Positions 44,948-56,683 of a stretch of 64,000 bases of DNA are shown here, one piece after another. Within the stretch, counting starts at the first letter, position 1. The number at the start of each line of letters is the position of its first letter. This stretch comes from Melampsora larici-populina 98AG31 (taxonomy: Eukaryota; Basidiomycota; Pucciniomycetes; Pucciniales; Melampsoraceae): assembly GCF_000204055.1 (NCBI RefSeq), contig NW_006768769.1, positions 1,746,392 through 1,810,391 on the forward strand, in the 5' to 3' direction. A program made the position numbers and the translations under genes. The notes under the pieces were generated by a model. The model was given only the letters and a program-made list of their open reading frames with translations, was not told the origin of the DNA and searched no databases.

Positions 44948-45918
44948 CCTGGAGCAAGATCCTACCTTCTTCAAAGGGTCCAAACTGTAGATTATACACT
45001 GAATTTACTAGATCAATGCTTGGCTACACCACTGAATCCCGAGAATATCCTGATCCACCATCTATGATTGAATTGGTCACCCTGCCGCCACTTACTATAA
45101 GGAAGCCATCATCCATAATTCCTCAGTCTTCACCTTGTACAGCTCTTCCACCCATTCCGACCCCACCTGCGACTGGGTGCCGTTCAAGGCACTCCTCCAA
45201 GCTGATCTTTCAAGACATTTAATCAATCAATACACTTTCCAACAGGATGCTTTTAACGGTGAAGCCAGCAAATGGAATCAAGTGATGATATATTTCACCA
45301 TGAAGCATTGGAAATTTGCCAAAAACACTTCGGCTTTTGACCAGTTTGGACTGGATCTTGATCAAGATAAAGACATCACCCAAATAGGTATCATGACTTG
45401 CTGGCTTTGTGGCAAAATTGAGCAGATCAAGAATGGGTTTGATGAAGATCCCAAACTTAGACAGAGGTATAGGAGTAGGAAAAAAAGAGAAGTAAGTCAC
45501 AATACGTTTGCTGAATAATACTTTGAGCTGATGACGTATTTGACCATAGCTCTGGGAATATCGCCAAGTGACTCTCACTGCATATCTTACAGAATATCTT
45601 GACCTCCGACCAAATGCAGACTGTTGTTCAGAAACTGAAGATAACCCTCAAGTCCCAGTTCAGCAATTGATTTGTCCTTACTGGTGTAGTGGAAAATATG
45701 GCAACTGGCTACATGAAATTGACAGGCTTTCCTATGATCATCAAGACGGTGTTATGCAAAGATTCCAAACAGCCAGCCAATTTGACACTCATTTCCAGGA
45801 AGGGAGCACAATCAACGCTCTGACTGCTATTGCTGCACATGTATCTGCCTCAAATAAACTTCATTACTCACCCCTTTGTCAACACTCGCTTTTACACCAA
45901 GCTCAAATACCTTTTTAG
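44948..45918 (+). pseudogene. Unknown gene, part downstream of the gypsy insertion
   Basis: Continues the frame cut at 32747 (AWSKILPSSKGPNCRLYTEF; SMLGYTTESREYPDPPS). Between about 45100 and 45180 the reading moves to another frame, which then gives a convincing protein stretch (CDWVPFKALLQADLSRHLIN; AFNGEASKWNQVMIYFTMKH; ITQIGIMTCWLCGKIEQI). That stretch ends at a donor after KKRE (GTAAGT at 45491). The next exon begins EYLDLRPNADCCSE near 45590 and runs to 45918 (LICPYWCSGKYGNWLHEIDR). Family not recognised. It could be the 3' half of the gene whose remains are at 30288-31864, but that link is inference. Confidence 0.55.
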
Positions 45919-46024
45919 CCTAGAACATATGATCCCTTTTCAATTCTCAATCATACATATTACAAGACAAGAAAATCAGGAAAGAGAGAAATCAGAGTGT
46001 TTTTCAGTGTATGTACAAACATTT
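45919..46024. other. Short spacer
   Basis: AT-rich, no feature seen. Confidence 0.3.
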
Positions 46025-46443
46025 CAGGTCTTTTAACCAAGTTTAACTCACTTGCAAGCAATGTTATTCACCTGCTGACTGAGGTGCTTGAGGGACAATG
46101 ACATCTTGAATGATTATGCCCTTATTATCCAAGGAGCCTAACATCCATTTTGGGAAGCTGAAGATGTACTTCACCAGCTTTCTGTTCAGCAAGAACAACA
46201 AGCCAAATCTGTCCAAATTGAGTGAAATTTTCGCAGGCAGATTCAGCTTGTTGTTCTTGTTGAACGGTAAGCTGGTGATGCATCTTCATCTTTGCAAAAA
46301 CGGAGGTCAGTATTCTCCAATAATAAGAGTATAATCATTTGAGATATCATTGTCCTTAAGAGGTTTTGCCGTTTTCTCAACCACCTCGGTCAACAAGTTG
46401 ATAACATTTCTCACAAGGTTTTTAAACTTGGTTAAAAGACCTG
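46025..46443. repeat. Inverted repeat of about 420 bp (foldback)
   Basis: The left arm starts CAGGTCTTTTAACCAAGTTT at 46025; the right arm ends with its reverse complement, AAACTTGGTTAAAAGACCTG, at 46443. Inner matches include GGACAATGA and the pair CAGCAAGAACAACAAGC / GCTTGTTGTTCTTGTTGA around the centre near 46215. Arms are roughly 80% alike by eye with small indels. Part of the arm recurs at about 46990-47060, so this is an inverted duplication of a coding-like segment, not a typical MITE. Confidence 0.8.
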
Positions 46444-46514
46444 GATCAGATTTAGTAACTCACGTTTATTTTTAATTCAATTTTAACAAGTGTGCATCTC
46501 CAGAACTACTCAAA

Positions 46515-46870
46515 ATATGCCACCAGAAATGGGTTCTAATGTTCCTTTGTCACCTCTTTGTTCATAGACCTCCAAGTGAGCACTTGATCCTTGTATGGAC
46601 CTTTCAGCTCGTTATTCAATACTGGAAATGCAGTCTATCGCAGACACGTCAAAAAATCAAGTCAAGGTCTTATCATCAAGGTCTTGTCAGACCCTATGCC
46701 AATCTTGGAGTAAGACATTGACTTGGTTTTTCAATGCGTCTGCAATAGAATGCATCTCTGGTATTAGATAAGTTGCTGAAAGGTCCATACAAGGATCAAG
46801 TGCTTCATCAGAGTTGGATGAACAAGGAGGTGACAAGGGGTCACTAGAGCTCATTCCTGGTGGAATTTTT
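46515..46870. repeat. Second inverted duplication, arms 46515-46620 and 46760-46870
   Basis: GCACTTGATCCTTGTATGGA in the left arm pairs with TCCATACAAGGATCAAGTGC in the right; flanking CCACCAG(A/G)AATG and TGTCACCTC also pair. The minus-strand frame 46687-47010 crosses the right arm. Confidence 0.75.
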
Positions 46871-47010
46871 TGATGTTCTTTTCTTGAGTTAGACTGTGGT
46901 TTTGGAATCAAACTTGTACTCCCCCTTGATGTTTTGCCTTTCTTTCTATTTTTTGTTTCACCAACAGATCCAGCTTGTAGAACAAAAAGTGTCTCAGCCC
47001 TTTTCACCAA
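46687..47010 (-). pseudogene. Unknown low-complexity ORF fragment
   Basis: A minus-strand frame with KNRKKGKTSRGSTSLIPKPQ and SSSDPLSPPCSSNSDEALDP, preceded upstream in another frame by a coiled-coil-like QIDHLSQQVVNFAQKVVKLG broken by TGA. It appears to be the better-preserved copy of the segment that is inverted and duplicated at 46025-46620. No known family; probably a decayed lineage-specific gene. Confidence 0.35.
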
Positions 47011-47796
47011 GTTTAACTACCTTCTGAGCAAAGTTAACTACTTGTTGACTGAGATGGTCGATTTGGCTCACAAGCTAGTTGACCTCTCCCACTGTGAATA
47101 GATTTAATCACAGGGGCCAAAATTGATGCTCACATGTATGTGAGTATTGTAGACTTTTTTGAAGTCTCCAAAAAAGATTCATTTTCTTTCAGATTCATTC
47201 AATGCACAATTTTGGTTGTGTTCAGGTGATCAGCCTGTTTTGCTCATATTTTGCTTGAGATTTCTTGAGAAGGCTCATTTCCATCTTGGATGGCAATAAC
47301 TGAGTCCAGATGAGTACTCAGGATCAGCTCATGAGTAACTGAATACTCAGAAATTTGTTCAAAATGAACATGAGCACATGAACTACAGCTTCCTCAGGCT
47401 TCATTTCCGACTGAAGAAGCCTGCACAGGGGCTGTCCCATTTGAGCTGCTCAGCAAATACTCAGTAGCATCCCCTGGCTGGGTCACTAATGGGCCAGAAT
47501 TTCCTCAAACTTCCTTGCTAAGGAATGAAGCCTGATAAAAGAGCCATCCCCCTGCTCATTTTAGCTCATCCACTCAGCTAATCCTAAGTGATGTCCCCTG
47601 GATAAAGCTGTTCACACTGAGGGGCTGAGATCAACTGAGGATCCCCTCAGCCAATACTCAGTGATATCCTTTGGGTCCTTCTGATCCCAGGAATGCCCCT
47701 GAGGACTAGATGAGCAGCCCCTCAGCCAATGAGCAGTAAAATCCTTTTGATCCTTTTGATCTCACTACTGCCAATGAGGAATAGCTGAGCATATGA
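47011..47796. other. Non-coding stretch rich in CTCAG/CTGAG words
   Basis: From about 47280 to 47796 the words CTCAG, TGAGCA, ACTCAG and GCTTCA recur irregularly in both orientations (for example CCTCAGGCTTCATTTC near 47393). No ORF and no clear period. Confidence 0.4.
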
Positions 47797-47833
47797 GCCT
47801 CAGGCTTCATTCTGGAGCCATGAAGCCTGAGGC
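47797..47833. repeat. Perfect 14-bp hairpin
   Basis: GCCTCAGGCTTCAT, loop TCTGGAGCC, ATGAAGCCTGAGGC. It sits just before the CACTA-like fragment. Confidence 0.9.
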
Positions 47834-47847
47834 AAGGCTGGCCCTAT

Positions 47848-47935
47848 CACTCCACAAAATATAATATTTTCCGGGCGGAAAATACAAATACTGACACACA
47901 AAAATATTGAGCAGTCAGGAAGAGAGAGGAAAATA
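47848..47935 (+). mobile_element. Fragment of the foldback CACTA-like MITE end
   Basis: CACTCCACAAAATATAATAT, then TTTCCGGGCGGAAAAT and CACACAAAAATATTGAG. It matches the terminal 85 bp of the element at 3895-4710 with several C/T and A/G changes. Only one end is present. Confidence 0.7.
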
Positions 47936-48367
47936 CAAAAAAACTAGAGTATAAGCGGGCAAGCCCGCGACATAGGCTATAGGGTTTATGTATAAACCAT
48001 ATTGTCATTTACAAGAAGAGATGAACTATACGTGTAAGGGGAGGCAGAGCATCTACATAGACGGGTCGCAACCATTTCCTCGCAATATGTAACACTGTAA
48101 CTTGTCCTGTTCCAATGGCACATACATGCCGAAATACAAGAATCATTTGTATTCTAGTAGAAAGGCATGAAGTACAAAATGAATCAGGTAAAGCAACAAT
48201 TATACTTTCAAACGGCATGTATTGGCTATTGTTCCTCAACGCCCGAATCCAAAAACCTCATAATACATTCATTTCTATACTGAACGCAAACAATAGAGAG
48301 AGTTGCTAACTAAAAGCCCCGTCCGATTGAGAAGAACATAGTGACAGCATGAGCCTTACGTCGCATA
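47936..48367. other. Spacer before the 48.4-kb small gene
   Basis: No gene seen. Short ORFs 48009-48239 (minus) and 48115-48309 (plus) overlap each other. Confidence 0.35.
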
Positions 48368-48846
48368 TCAGACTTTGGTATCTAACATCGCCTTCGAGAA
48401 CGTTCCTTCCCACTCGATTCTACAAGTCATATCATGGCTGTGCGGCAAGCCCCGCTTTTGGATTTCCAAAATCTTCAACGTGCAGCCTGAATGAGGAATA
48501 CAAATCAAAAAGGTGTCAATCATCATAAGGAAAGAATATATACGTACTTTCGTTGTCCTTCACATTATTGGAGTATCGTAATCTAATAACATGGATCTGG
48601 CAATCTTCGTATTCTTCGTTCATGTAATGGAATACGTAATCGCCATGTTGTTGTACCTCGATTTCCTCTCGAAGAGGGCACACAAGGATAAACGTAGTGT
48701 GATTATCTGAAGGATATGAAAAAATTAGCATGCCGAAAGCTTCAATTGAAGAATGAGGTATGAACTTTATCATGGCCGAGCCGTAAGTATTCTAAAAGTT
48801 CACTGCCATCTTTTTGCGACTGCACCTCCTGTATCACTTGATTCAT
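48368..48846 (-). CDS. Small three-exon gene, member 1 of the 159-bp-exon family (function unknown)
   Basis: Not a family I recognise. The central exon 48548-48706 is exactly 159 bp and starts and ends in phase 1, as in the four other copies at 58.8-63.7 kb. It encodes FILVCPLREEIEVQQHGDYV and YEDCQIHVIRLRYSN. The last exon (48368-48486) encodes SCTLKILEIQKRGLPHSHDM and IEWEGTFSKAMLD, matching the last exon of the 58.8-kb copy (CTL, RG, P, I-E pattern). The first exon is the least certain. From the ATG at 48846, a donor after 48804 gives an in-frame 106-residue protein, but the first exon of other members is longer. It lies downstream of the Helitron helicase, beyond the 49.6-kb gene. Confidence 0.6.
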
Positions 48847-49598
48847 ACCGGGATGCTTTAGAGGGGTGCAAGAACTTCTATAATTCAGAAATGTAAAATT
48901 AAATTAGGAGCGACCAATAAAGCGAATTCACTTCGTGAGGAACAATGAAAACAAATCGAGGAACCTGTCTTTCAGCGTAGGGCGAAGATATAAGCGATGC
49001 CTGCATCGACAGATGATATGGCATAATTGGCGATTCAAATTGAATTCTTCACGCAACTCACTCTTAGCTCGACGTAGGCCTGCGTCCAACCTTCATACAG
49101 AATCGTGTACTAATGCAGGCGAGGAAACATTGGAAAGAAGTTGAATAGTCAGTTAGATCTCTTCGAAGAGATCAATCTAGATGAAGGTGACATACCACAA
49201 TACACACAAATGCTTCTATGTTCCTTACACACGATTTAACAATACTCTTGATTTTTTTGACATATTGTCACATTAGGCGACGTTTCTACACATATACCGT
49301 ATTCCTACATACCTCCAAATGCAAGTGGCAGACCCATCCAAATCATATCCCACTTCGTTCTTTGTCTCATAGCAGCATTTCATCACCCACATTTTAGTAA
49401 GTCATAACCTTTCGCAATCCCTTATATTCATCGAACTTCAATCAAAAAATCATCTCGACAATGAAACTGATGTTGCCGCATAATCGGAATCATCTAGGCA
49501 TACCAATTGCCTATCAATTTTGGAATTGTCATCAAATTGGCATCGAAATCAAGGTCATCAATCATTTCAACACTGAATAATTTCTTGTGCTTATCTTT
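48847..49598. other. Intergenic region
   Basis: No convincing gene. The ORF 48935-49144 is Arg-rich but isolated. Confidence 0.35.
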
Positions 49599-50387
49599 AT
49601 GCAAAGTGACATGGTCCAAACATACCCGTTCAAACTCACATCAGTTTTTGACGTTGTTGCCAAGGTAAGGTATATCGCGGTGTGCTTCTAATATATATAT
49701 CATTTCTAATAAACCCGAAACCATTAGGCAGGCCGAAGCTTGGATGGAACGCGCGATAGAAATTTTGCTCACATGGTCATAACCACTGATCCTGGAGGGA
49801 CTGGTCTATCCGAATGGGCCATCAGAGGCATCGCCGATGGAGACATTGAAAACGCGATACCCGTGGACAGAACCTACTTTTTATGTGGAAGTCTCGTCGG
49901 AAATAATGCCGCCCCCCCCGAGTACTTCAAATACGCGCATCCTTACACCGAACTGTCAAAAACTCCGCCTTTTCAACCCGCAGACATCGTAAATTGTGTT
50001 GGAGTCATTGGTTTTGGTAAGGTCATTTCTTGCGAAGAAGATTTGAGTGAAACAAACCGTATTAGATTTCAACTATTGGTAGAGCATCAAGATTTCAGCT
50101 TATGTGTACGTTCACTTCTACTACGCCCCTGTCTGAAGCTACTCAATTGTATTTCCTTAGGGCGAGGCGATTCAAACTTTCCATGTCAGATACCGGGGTT
50201 TAAGAGACAATCTTGATTTCGAAGCTGTTTCCTTATGTGAGAAAGATGCAGAAGTCTTTATCAAAGGTTCAATTACACACCGTGACGAGGTATCCAACAT
50301 CTGGATAGTGGACGTAAGCTGCTCTACGGTTCTCATTTTGTATAAAAAACTGACCTCTAGATATGTCAAATTTTTACAAGCAGATGA
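49599..50387 (+). CDS. Four-exon gene, OB-fold-like family, member 1 (function unknown)
   Basis: Exons 49599-49664, 49728-50105, 50161-50313 and 50361-50387 give a 207-residue protein with every junction in phase 0. Exon 2 (378 bp) contains FAHMVITTDPGGTGLSEWAI, RTYFLCGSLVGNN, VGVIGFGKVISCEED and LVEHQDF. Exon 3 (153 bp) contains AIQTFHVRYRG and VFIKGSITHRDEVSNIWIVD. The 57.1-kb gene shares this layout (381 and 153 bp) and the patterns (V-x-G-x-G-V, VEH-x-DF, x-G-x-IT...W-V). Alternating beta-strand-like segments around G-x-I/V suggest two small OB-type barrels, which would fit a single-strand DNA-binding protein beside a Helitron. That is inference; no database match was made. Confidence 0.7.
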
Positions 50388-50920
50388 ATGACTTGATCTT
50401 AACAGGTATTAAGTACGACATGAATTACAATGACCTTTCCAACTACCTGAGGAAGACCTCTTTATGATTATGCAATGATGGACATGAATGTAATATTCTC
50501 CTTCATAGACTTAATTCATATTGTGAAGGGTTATTGCGATTTGCCTCTTAGCGATAAGTTGAAATTGTACAAACTTTCCACATGTATTGCCTCTGCATTT
50601 CCCTTGTCTTAATGTGGCCAGAAGCAAATAAATCATAGTACAAAATAAGTTACAACCCCTGTCTCAGAAGCTTACAAACTGAATAAAATTAAGAGAAAAT
50701 ACTTATCATCTTTCTATGCTGATTATGTGAAATAATTTGAAGACTAATTCCGCGCCCATTACAATCCCTTTACCTTCACCCACATGGCGCTGACAACCGA
50801 ATACTTACACGCAGCAATAACCTCAGTATGCTGATACCAAACATTTTAACTGCTTGATACTCGACGTAAAGGTTGCCGAAAATTCATCGTTTCAATACTC
50901 ATCCCCTAGATTTACGCAAT
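50388..50920. other. Spacer between 49.6-kb gene and Helitron helicase 3' end
   Basis: No gene. Because the helicase is on the minus strand, the Helitron 3' terminus (hairpin plus CTRR) would be expected at or below these coordinates. I could not identify it. Confidence 0.35.
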
Positions 50921-53900
50921 TCAATTATCTTCTGAGGCCTCAATCAAGTCTCGGCAAACAATGTTCATTGTTTCTGGGGCCCCGCTAGAAGTCGCAAGGA
51001 CCAATCTAATGTTCTTCAGGATGCTGCACCGAGACAAGGCAACATATAGTTGTCCATGGGTGAAGACTGGTGACGACAAGAATATACCCACCTTCTCCAA
51101 TGTTTGCCCTTGAGATTTATTGATCGTCATAGCGAAAGCCGAGATTATTGGAAATTGGTACCGCGAAAATGGGATAGGTTGCTCGAGGGTTCCACGATGA
51201 ATCATTTTCATTTGAGGCATTGCAACAGTGTCACCTTTTTTAGGACCAGTTATTATCATGCAACGTAAAACTTGAACTGATACACTCATGATGATCATCC
51301 GTGTCCCATTACAGAGCCCTAAACTAAACATAAGTTACACATTAACATGACTGGCTGACCGATTTTCAATTTCAATTCATGCTCTGGAAAACCTACAAAG
51401 TCAATCGAATTTATGATATCTATAGACGTAGGCTCATGAAAAGTGGGATCGGGAGAGTCCCGAGATCTCGAAATGAAAGGATCACCAGGCAATTTTGATA
51501 GCATTGCGTTGTTGATTTCCTGGACTGTCGCATTCAATGGGGTGATGATTGCTCTATCCTGATAATATTGACCAATGTTGGCCCAATCATTTCTGCCAGT
51601 AAATTGAAAAATGTCATCGTATACCCAGTCGAGCAATTTCCGAGGAATTGGCGTGAAAGGTGGGACCCTATCGTAATTAACTTTATCAATGCTGACCATA
51701 GATTTGTTTTTATCTTGTAACCCACCTTCCCCTAGTTCTAATAACCACTTTGCGAAATTTCGCCGTTCTATCTCTTCAGAGCCTTCTAACGATTTGAGCC
51801 GCAAATTCTCTCTGAGCTTAAACTGCTTTATGCTTGACCAGATGAAAGATGACTTGAGGCAGACTCTTTTCTGTTCATTTAATGACCCACGCTTGACAAC
51901 TGGCAGTGTCTGTCGAAAGTCACCGGAGAAGATTATGCTTTTGCCGCCAAAGGGTTTATCGAGTTTGCAGATGTGTCGTAGTGTTCTGTCGAAGGCTTCA
52001 ACATCATATCTATTTTGCATAGATATCTCGTCCCAAATGATGATAGGGGTTGTGATAATCTTCATACTCTTCTTACATCGCCCATTTAGATCACATGTGG
52101 CATCGGGATCTGGAGGAATTGGAATGTTGAAGCCGTAATGTGCCGTAGTCCCATTAAGGAGAAGTATAGCCGATACTCCTGAAGAAGATACACTCATAGG
52201 TTTATCGCTATAACCATTGAAGTAGTGGAGGATGGTGTTTAAGGTGTAAGTCTTTCCAGTTCCGCCGGGACCATCGAGAAAGCTAATGGTTTGCTCCTTT
52301 TTCTTGTGTCCCTCCAAGACGTACTTAACAATTTCGTTCTGTTCATTGTTTAAAGTTTGTACCTGTCGGTTGAAAATAATTCTACTTGCCTCGGGATCAA
52401 CGGATACAGATCTGGTTGCTGACAGCAGCTCCGGTTGAAAATCGTCTTTCAAAGCTAATAAAGATGAAGTGAAACCAACATCATTGATTGACTTCCCCAT
52501 GTCTTCGATCACTTGGCCTAACAGTTGAAACCCGTATGAGGATATGACATCTTCGCTAATTGGTCGATGAACACCTAAATCTACCAATCTTGTCTTGCAA
52601 TCTTTGGTCAATTCGATAGTAAATTTTCTCCATAGGGCGTCGGGACAAGCAACTTCCCCGTATACCAAGATGAGAGCAAGAAGATGGCGAAGTTGATTTG
52701 AAGACGACCAATGCGATGTCTCCGCAAGCGCTGTCTCGTGGTGCTTATCAGAAGTTAAAAGTCCTAATCTATCTGCCGCTTCGCGGAAAGTCGAGCATTC
52801 ATACCCGTCGACCGTTTTCAAAGATCTGAATGACGTTGGCCCTCTAATATGGCAAAGCAACATTCTGAGATAATATTTATCACCGTCTGTCAGATTGGCG
52901 TAATAAACTCTGCCGACACTTGGCTTTGGCTGAATCCGACGTTGAAACGTCCCGTTCACCCATCGAAAATAGCGAGGGACCTCAACATACAATAAATCAC
53001 GGGCGGGAACGTCGTCAAGTCCCAGCTCGCGATTCCGACATATGCGAAAGAATTCGGTTAGAGTTGAAGTCGGAGGCGGCTTGAGTTCGACTCGTGATAC
53101 AGCTTTGTTTTCGTCAAAAAAATAAACAACTTGCTGATTCTCGAGACGGAGAGGCAATCGCATAACCGGTGGGAATGAGGAGTTCATTGGCAGTTTCATC
53201 AACCTGTGCGCAGCTATTGAAAGATAAGGCTATCAACCCTCTGCCGGTAACTACGTGGCCAAATTAAGGGTAGGAAAAAATACCTTCCGGAGCACTTATA
53301 TATCTATATGTTTGAAATTCCAAAAGTTCATCGTGGACCATAATTTTTCCTGCACGGTGACCATGTCAACATGCGGCAATTCAGAAGGACAATTGATATA
53401 AGAAAATCTCACCTCCAGTAGTACTTTGCACCTCCATGTACACTTTGGCGCAATCATGTCCTTTAGTCAAGTATTTGTACAGATACCTGATAGGCTTCGT
53501 CCCGACCGGGATTTCCACGTTAATGTGGCACTGCAATAATAATAGTAAATATTTATTATATGGCACAACATGGCCATTGGTGAAAGTAGCACCTCCTTTC
53601 TTGAATTTGTTTCCGTCATTTGGCCTCTTGTACGACGGGAATGAGTCATCCGATAAGCAGGACTCCTCGCAGAACGGTTTGGGAAATGAAAGTCGGCAGT
53701 GACCATCTTTGTAACACAACATTCCCTTACGGCACGGACCGTGAAGCATATGGGATGTAACAAGATTGTGTAAAGTCGATTCGGTGATAGGATCGGGGAT
53801 AGTGGCGGTGACCAGTCGGTTGACATCATCTGCAGTCACCGGCTTCGATTTTTTGTCGACAATAAACAGTAAGTGCGCATGAGGCAGACCCCGTTTCTGG

Positions 53901-55495
53901 AATTCAACGACCATTAAATAAGATATAACTACGCCTAATCTTTGGTTATCGACTATTTCTTCAATAAGCTTTTGTAGTTTTAAATGAAACACTCTTGCAA
54001 CTAAATCTGGCCTATCTTGTGCCGACTCCCCATATTCCAACTCATCCTCAATCTCCTTCCATTTAGGATTTGCAGTCATGGTTATAAACAGACTCGGGTT
54101 TCCAAATTCACGCACTAATGCCATTGCATCGTGAAACAATTGGTTCATATCTCTCGGCCCACCTTTGAATGAAGAAGGTAAAATGAGCTGTCTTCCGGGC
54201 GCAGTTTGACTTTCATTGAAGGCTTCTTTTATTCCTTGATACAACTCGGCTCTAATTTTTTTTTGATTGAAACGGATGTAATCTAATTTCCCCCTTTCGA
54301 CGCACAAATACAAGTCTACGATCAATTGTTGAGAGAGTCTCCGTCCATGAATGAAAGGATTAAATTTGTCAAGCCTATCAAACAGTAGCCAAGCGCCCCA
54401 CTCAAGACTGGTAACCTTGTAATCCTTACGCTTTCCTATGTTATAAATCATCACATAAATTAGCAATGGAGAATTCCTTTCGAGAACGATATGCTAACTC
54501 ACTACCAGGATTAGTACCCATTGTAGGGGACCTGTAGTTGTCATCCCATTGCTGGGATCCGTATGGGAGCAAGAGGGGATATCGAAGAGACAAATATGGA
54601 GTATGCAAATCCGTCATGTAAAGTAATTTGCCATCTTTCCGACTGACTTTGATATGGCGTGGTTTTGCATCCAGAAAACTGCCCTCCTCAACTAATGCTG
54701 CTATGTCGTCAGGATTTGGCTTGTTGTAAGTCTTCGCATCCCTTCGCGAGGACGATAACGACTTAAGCACTATAGTCATGCTCTTCTGGGTAGCTAATAT
54801 ATCAGACGCGTTCCTGAATACTTTCGCATATGGGTTGACGCGGTGCATGACATCTTGTAACTTCCGCGTGATGTCTCGTTTAAGCTTGCCTTCCTTGAAA
54901 TGCTTCAATCGATTGTCAACTTCTTCTTCGCCACCGTTGCCTAAAAGGAAAATTTGGCCATATCATGCTGGATCTTCGCCGTCGGGATAAAGTGCAGGAA
55001 TTTTATGTGATAATTGGCCTGAAACTTTGAAAGTACCTACGCCCTTTTGACCCATGACGGAACGGTCTTGTTTTGCACCAAGAGATGAAAAAGACATAGC
55101 ATTGTTGTATGACGTTATGTTGGATTGAAATTCTCTAGCCTCTGTCAAAACACAAGTTAGGAACAACCTCGGACATTGGAAACAGGAATATACAACTTAC
55201 GCGGAGAAGATGAGGTGAATAGCTCGAACAAGTCGTCCGGCAGCGGTGGACCGTCGAAGTCTGCCATGGGCAATTTGACATCGCCATATTGACAGCAATT
55301 CATGTATAATTCTTTTTTGTCCTTGGTGTTCTCCTTCGTTCTCTCTTGACCCCATCTGCAAGCGTGGCAATGCATGCAGACATGATTCATAGGGCCAAGA
55401 GCATATGGGAGCTGACCCGGAAATCGCTTCATTAAAGATGACTCATTGTTATCAGAGACGGTCGGTGCAGCTAATCCAATGAAAATGTTCTTCAT
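50921..55495 (-). pseudogene. Helitron Rep/helicase (HUH endonuclease plus PIF1-like helicase), lightly damaged
   Basis: Rolling-circle transposase. The ATG at 55495 begins an N-terminal Cys/His module (HVCMHCHACRWGQER; NCCQYGDVKLP). The Helitron-like N-domain follows (PYLSLRYPLLLPYGSQQWDD), then the Rep domain with the His-x-His metal site in KRGLPHAHLLFIV and the tyrosine box IRYLYKYLTKGHD. The helicase exon, 53202-51319, has Walker A SFLDGPGGTGKTYTLN, Walker B IIWDEISM and IIFSGDFRQTLPVVKRG. The end carries INKSQGQTLEKVGIF and LYVALSRC (PIF1 motif VI). Introns occur near 55160-55200, 54460 and 53210-53400. Damage: an in-frame TGA at 54963-54965 (Arg CGA would fit) and a 1-bp shift near 51323 between MLMCNLCLV and LGLCNGTRM. 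All catalytic motifs remain, so decay is recent or slight. Confidence 0.9.
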
Positions 55496-56139
55496 TTAAT
55501 CAATGTGTGGGGATTTATTGTTGGAGAAGATAGTAGGATAGAAACGATTCTATATCTTGAGATGTGGGAGAGTTTAATGGCGATAGGTGTATAATGGGGC
55601 TGCGGTGCTTGGAATAGAGATGGTGAAATAATTGATAAGTGATAATGAAATCGGGGTGTAAGAGGAATCCTATATTTGTTCAAAGCAGTGAAGGTTATTG
55701 CTCACTATAGCTGAACTTATGATGTTGAATCTGCAGAACGAAAAGCACACATTGTGTTGCAGATGTGCGCATAAGCCCTCATCAAAATGCATCTATATGC
55801 ACTCGACTTTTCAATCTTCAATAGGAAATTGTAGGTAACATTGATGATGTCATCAATTCACACAATGGAAATGAACGTGTTTGTCTGTCGTATTGAGATT
55901 GTAAGGTCGGTGCATGCTTTCCGATTCCTCGACGGACAAATCCCTCTTCATCGAGTCAAGCGGAAAGGAGATTGAAAGAGACAAAGAAAATAGATGGCCT
56001 ATAAAGGTACAAGAAAGGTAATAAACAAGTTGGTCTACACAAAGAGTTTCCATTTGGGTATACTTTTGAGATCAAGAAACGCTTAATAGGACTCCGGTTA
56101 CATTTCATTCACATTATGAACCGGACAAGGACAGCAGCC
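55496..56139. other. Region upstream of Helitron gene
   Basis: Probable Helitron 5' region or promoter. An ORF at 55853-56053 (minus) is unconvincing. The 5' TC terminus could not be placed. Confidence 0.35.
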
Positions 56140-56683
56140 ATGAAAGAACACAATTCTGCGTATAGTGGATCTGGTAGGCTTATAAGCCGGGGTATGACAT
56201 GCCAATACTTGGAAGCATTTAGCCTCGCAATTTCACCAGTAAACCAAAATATTGATTCAACAGAGGTTATTTCCCTTTGATTTTGAGTACCCAACAACAT
56301 CATTCATCATAATTGCCAACTATCATTCCTCTAAAACCTCTAAGCTATTTGTACAAGTTAACAATGCGGACATCAAGAATATTAGACTCTACGTATGTCT
56401 CCGGTTTCGGTATCGTCAACTGGGTCACCTTATCATTGGAGGAAGCGACCATTGAGAGAGAGTTACTCGGGCAATTGCTGGTAGACTTTATCATAGGTAA
56501 GCTAATACTTCCCCTCGATGGAAGAACGTTAACTGACCCGCTGTCATTCTAGAATCTCGCGGTAAAACAAGACCATTGTTTCAATCGGGTCGCATTACCA
56601 ATTCAACTTCGGGAAGAAATTATACCTTTGGTATATTGTTACAAAGAGGCAACTTTCCTGAGATACAAATTGTGGAGTTTTAA
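56140..56683 (+). pseudogene. OB-fold-like family, member 2 (decayed, internally deleted)
   Basis: Recognised by comparison with the 49.6- and 57.1-kb genes. TTSFIIIANYHSSKTSKLFV corresponds to their MVITTDPGG / TIVVTNRDTE segment. In another frame RILDSTYVSGFGIVNWVTLS corresponds to VSVTGLGVIAS. After a 56-bp intron (56497-56552), GKTRPLFQSGRITNSTSGRN and YTFGIL correspond to LTGRITGYIPSCNMWSVEV. About 40 residues in the middle of the domain are missing, and the two halves are in different frames, so the gene is dead or needs an unseen intron. The stop is TAA at 56681-56683. The ATG at 56140 is uncertain. Confidence 0.55.

Noticed and set aside
50388..50920. Helitron 3' terminus (hairpin then CTAG)
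   Set aside because: Several CTAG words occur but none follows a clear GC-rich hairpin, so no end could be assigned.
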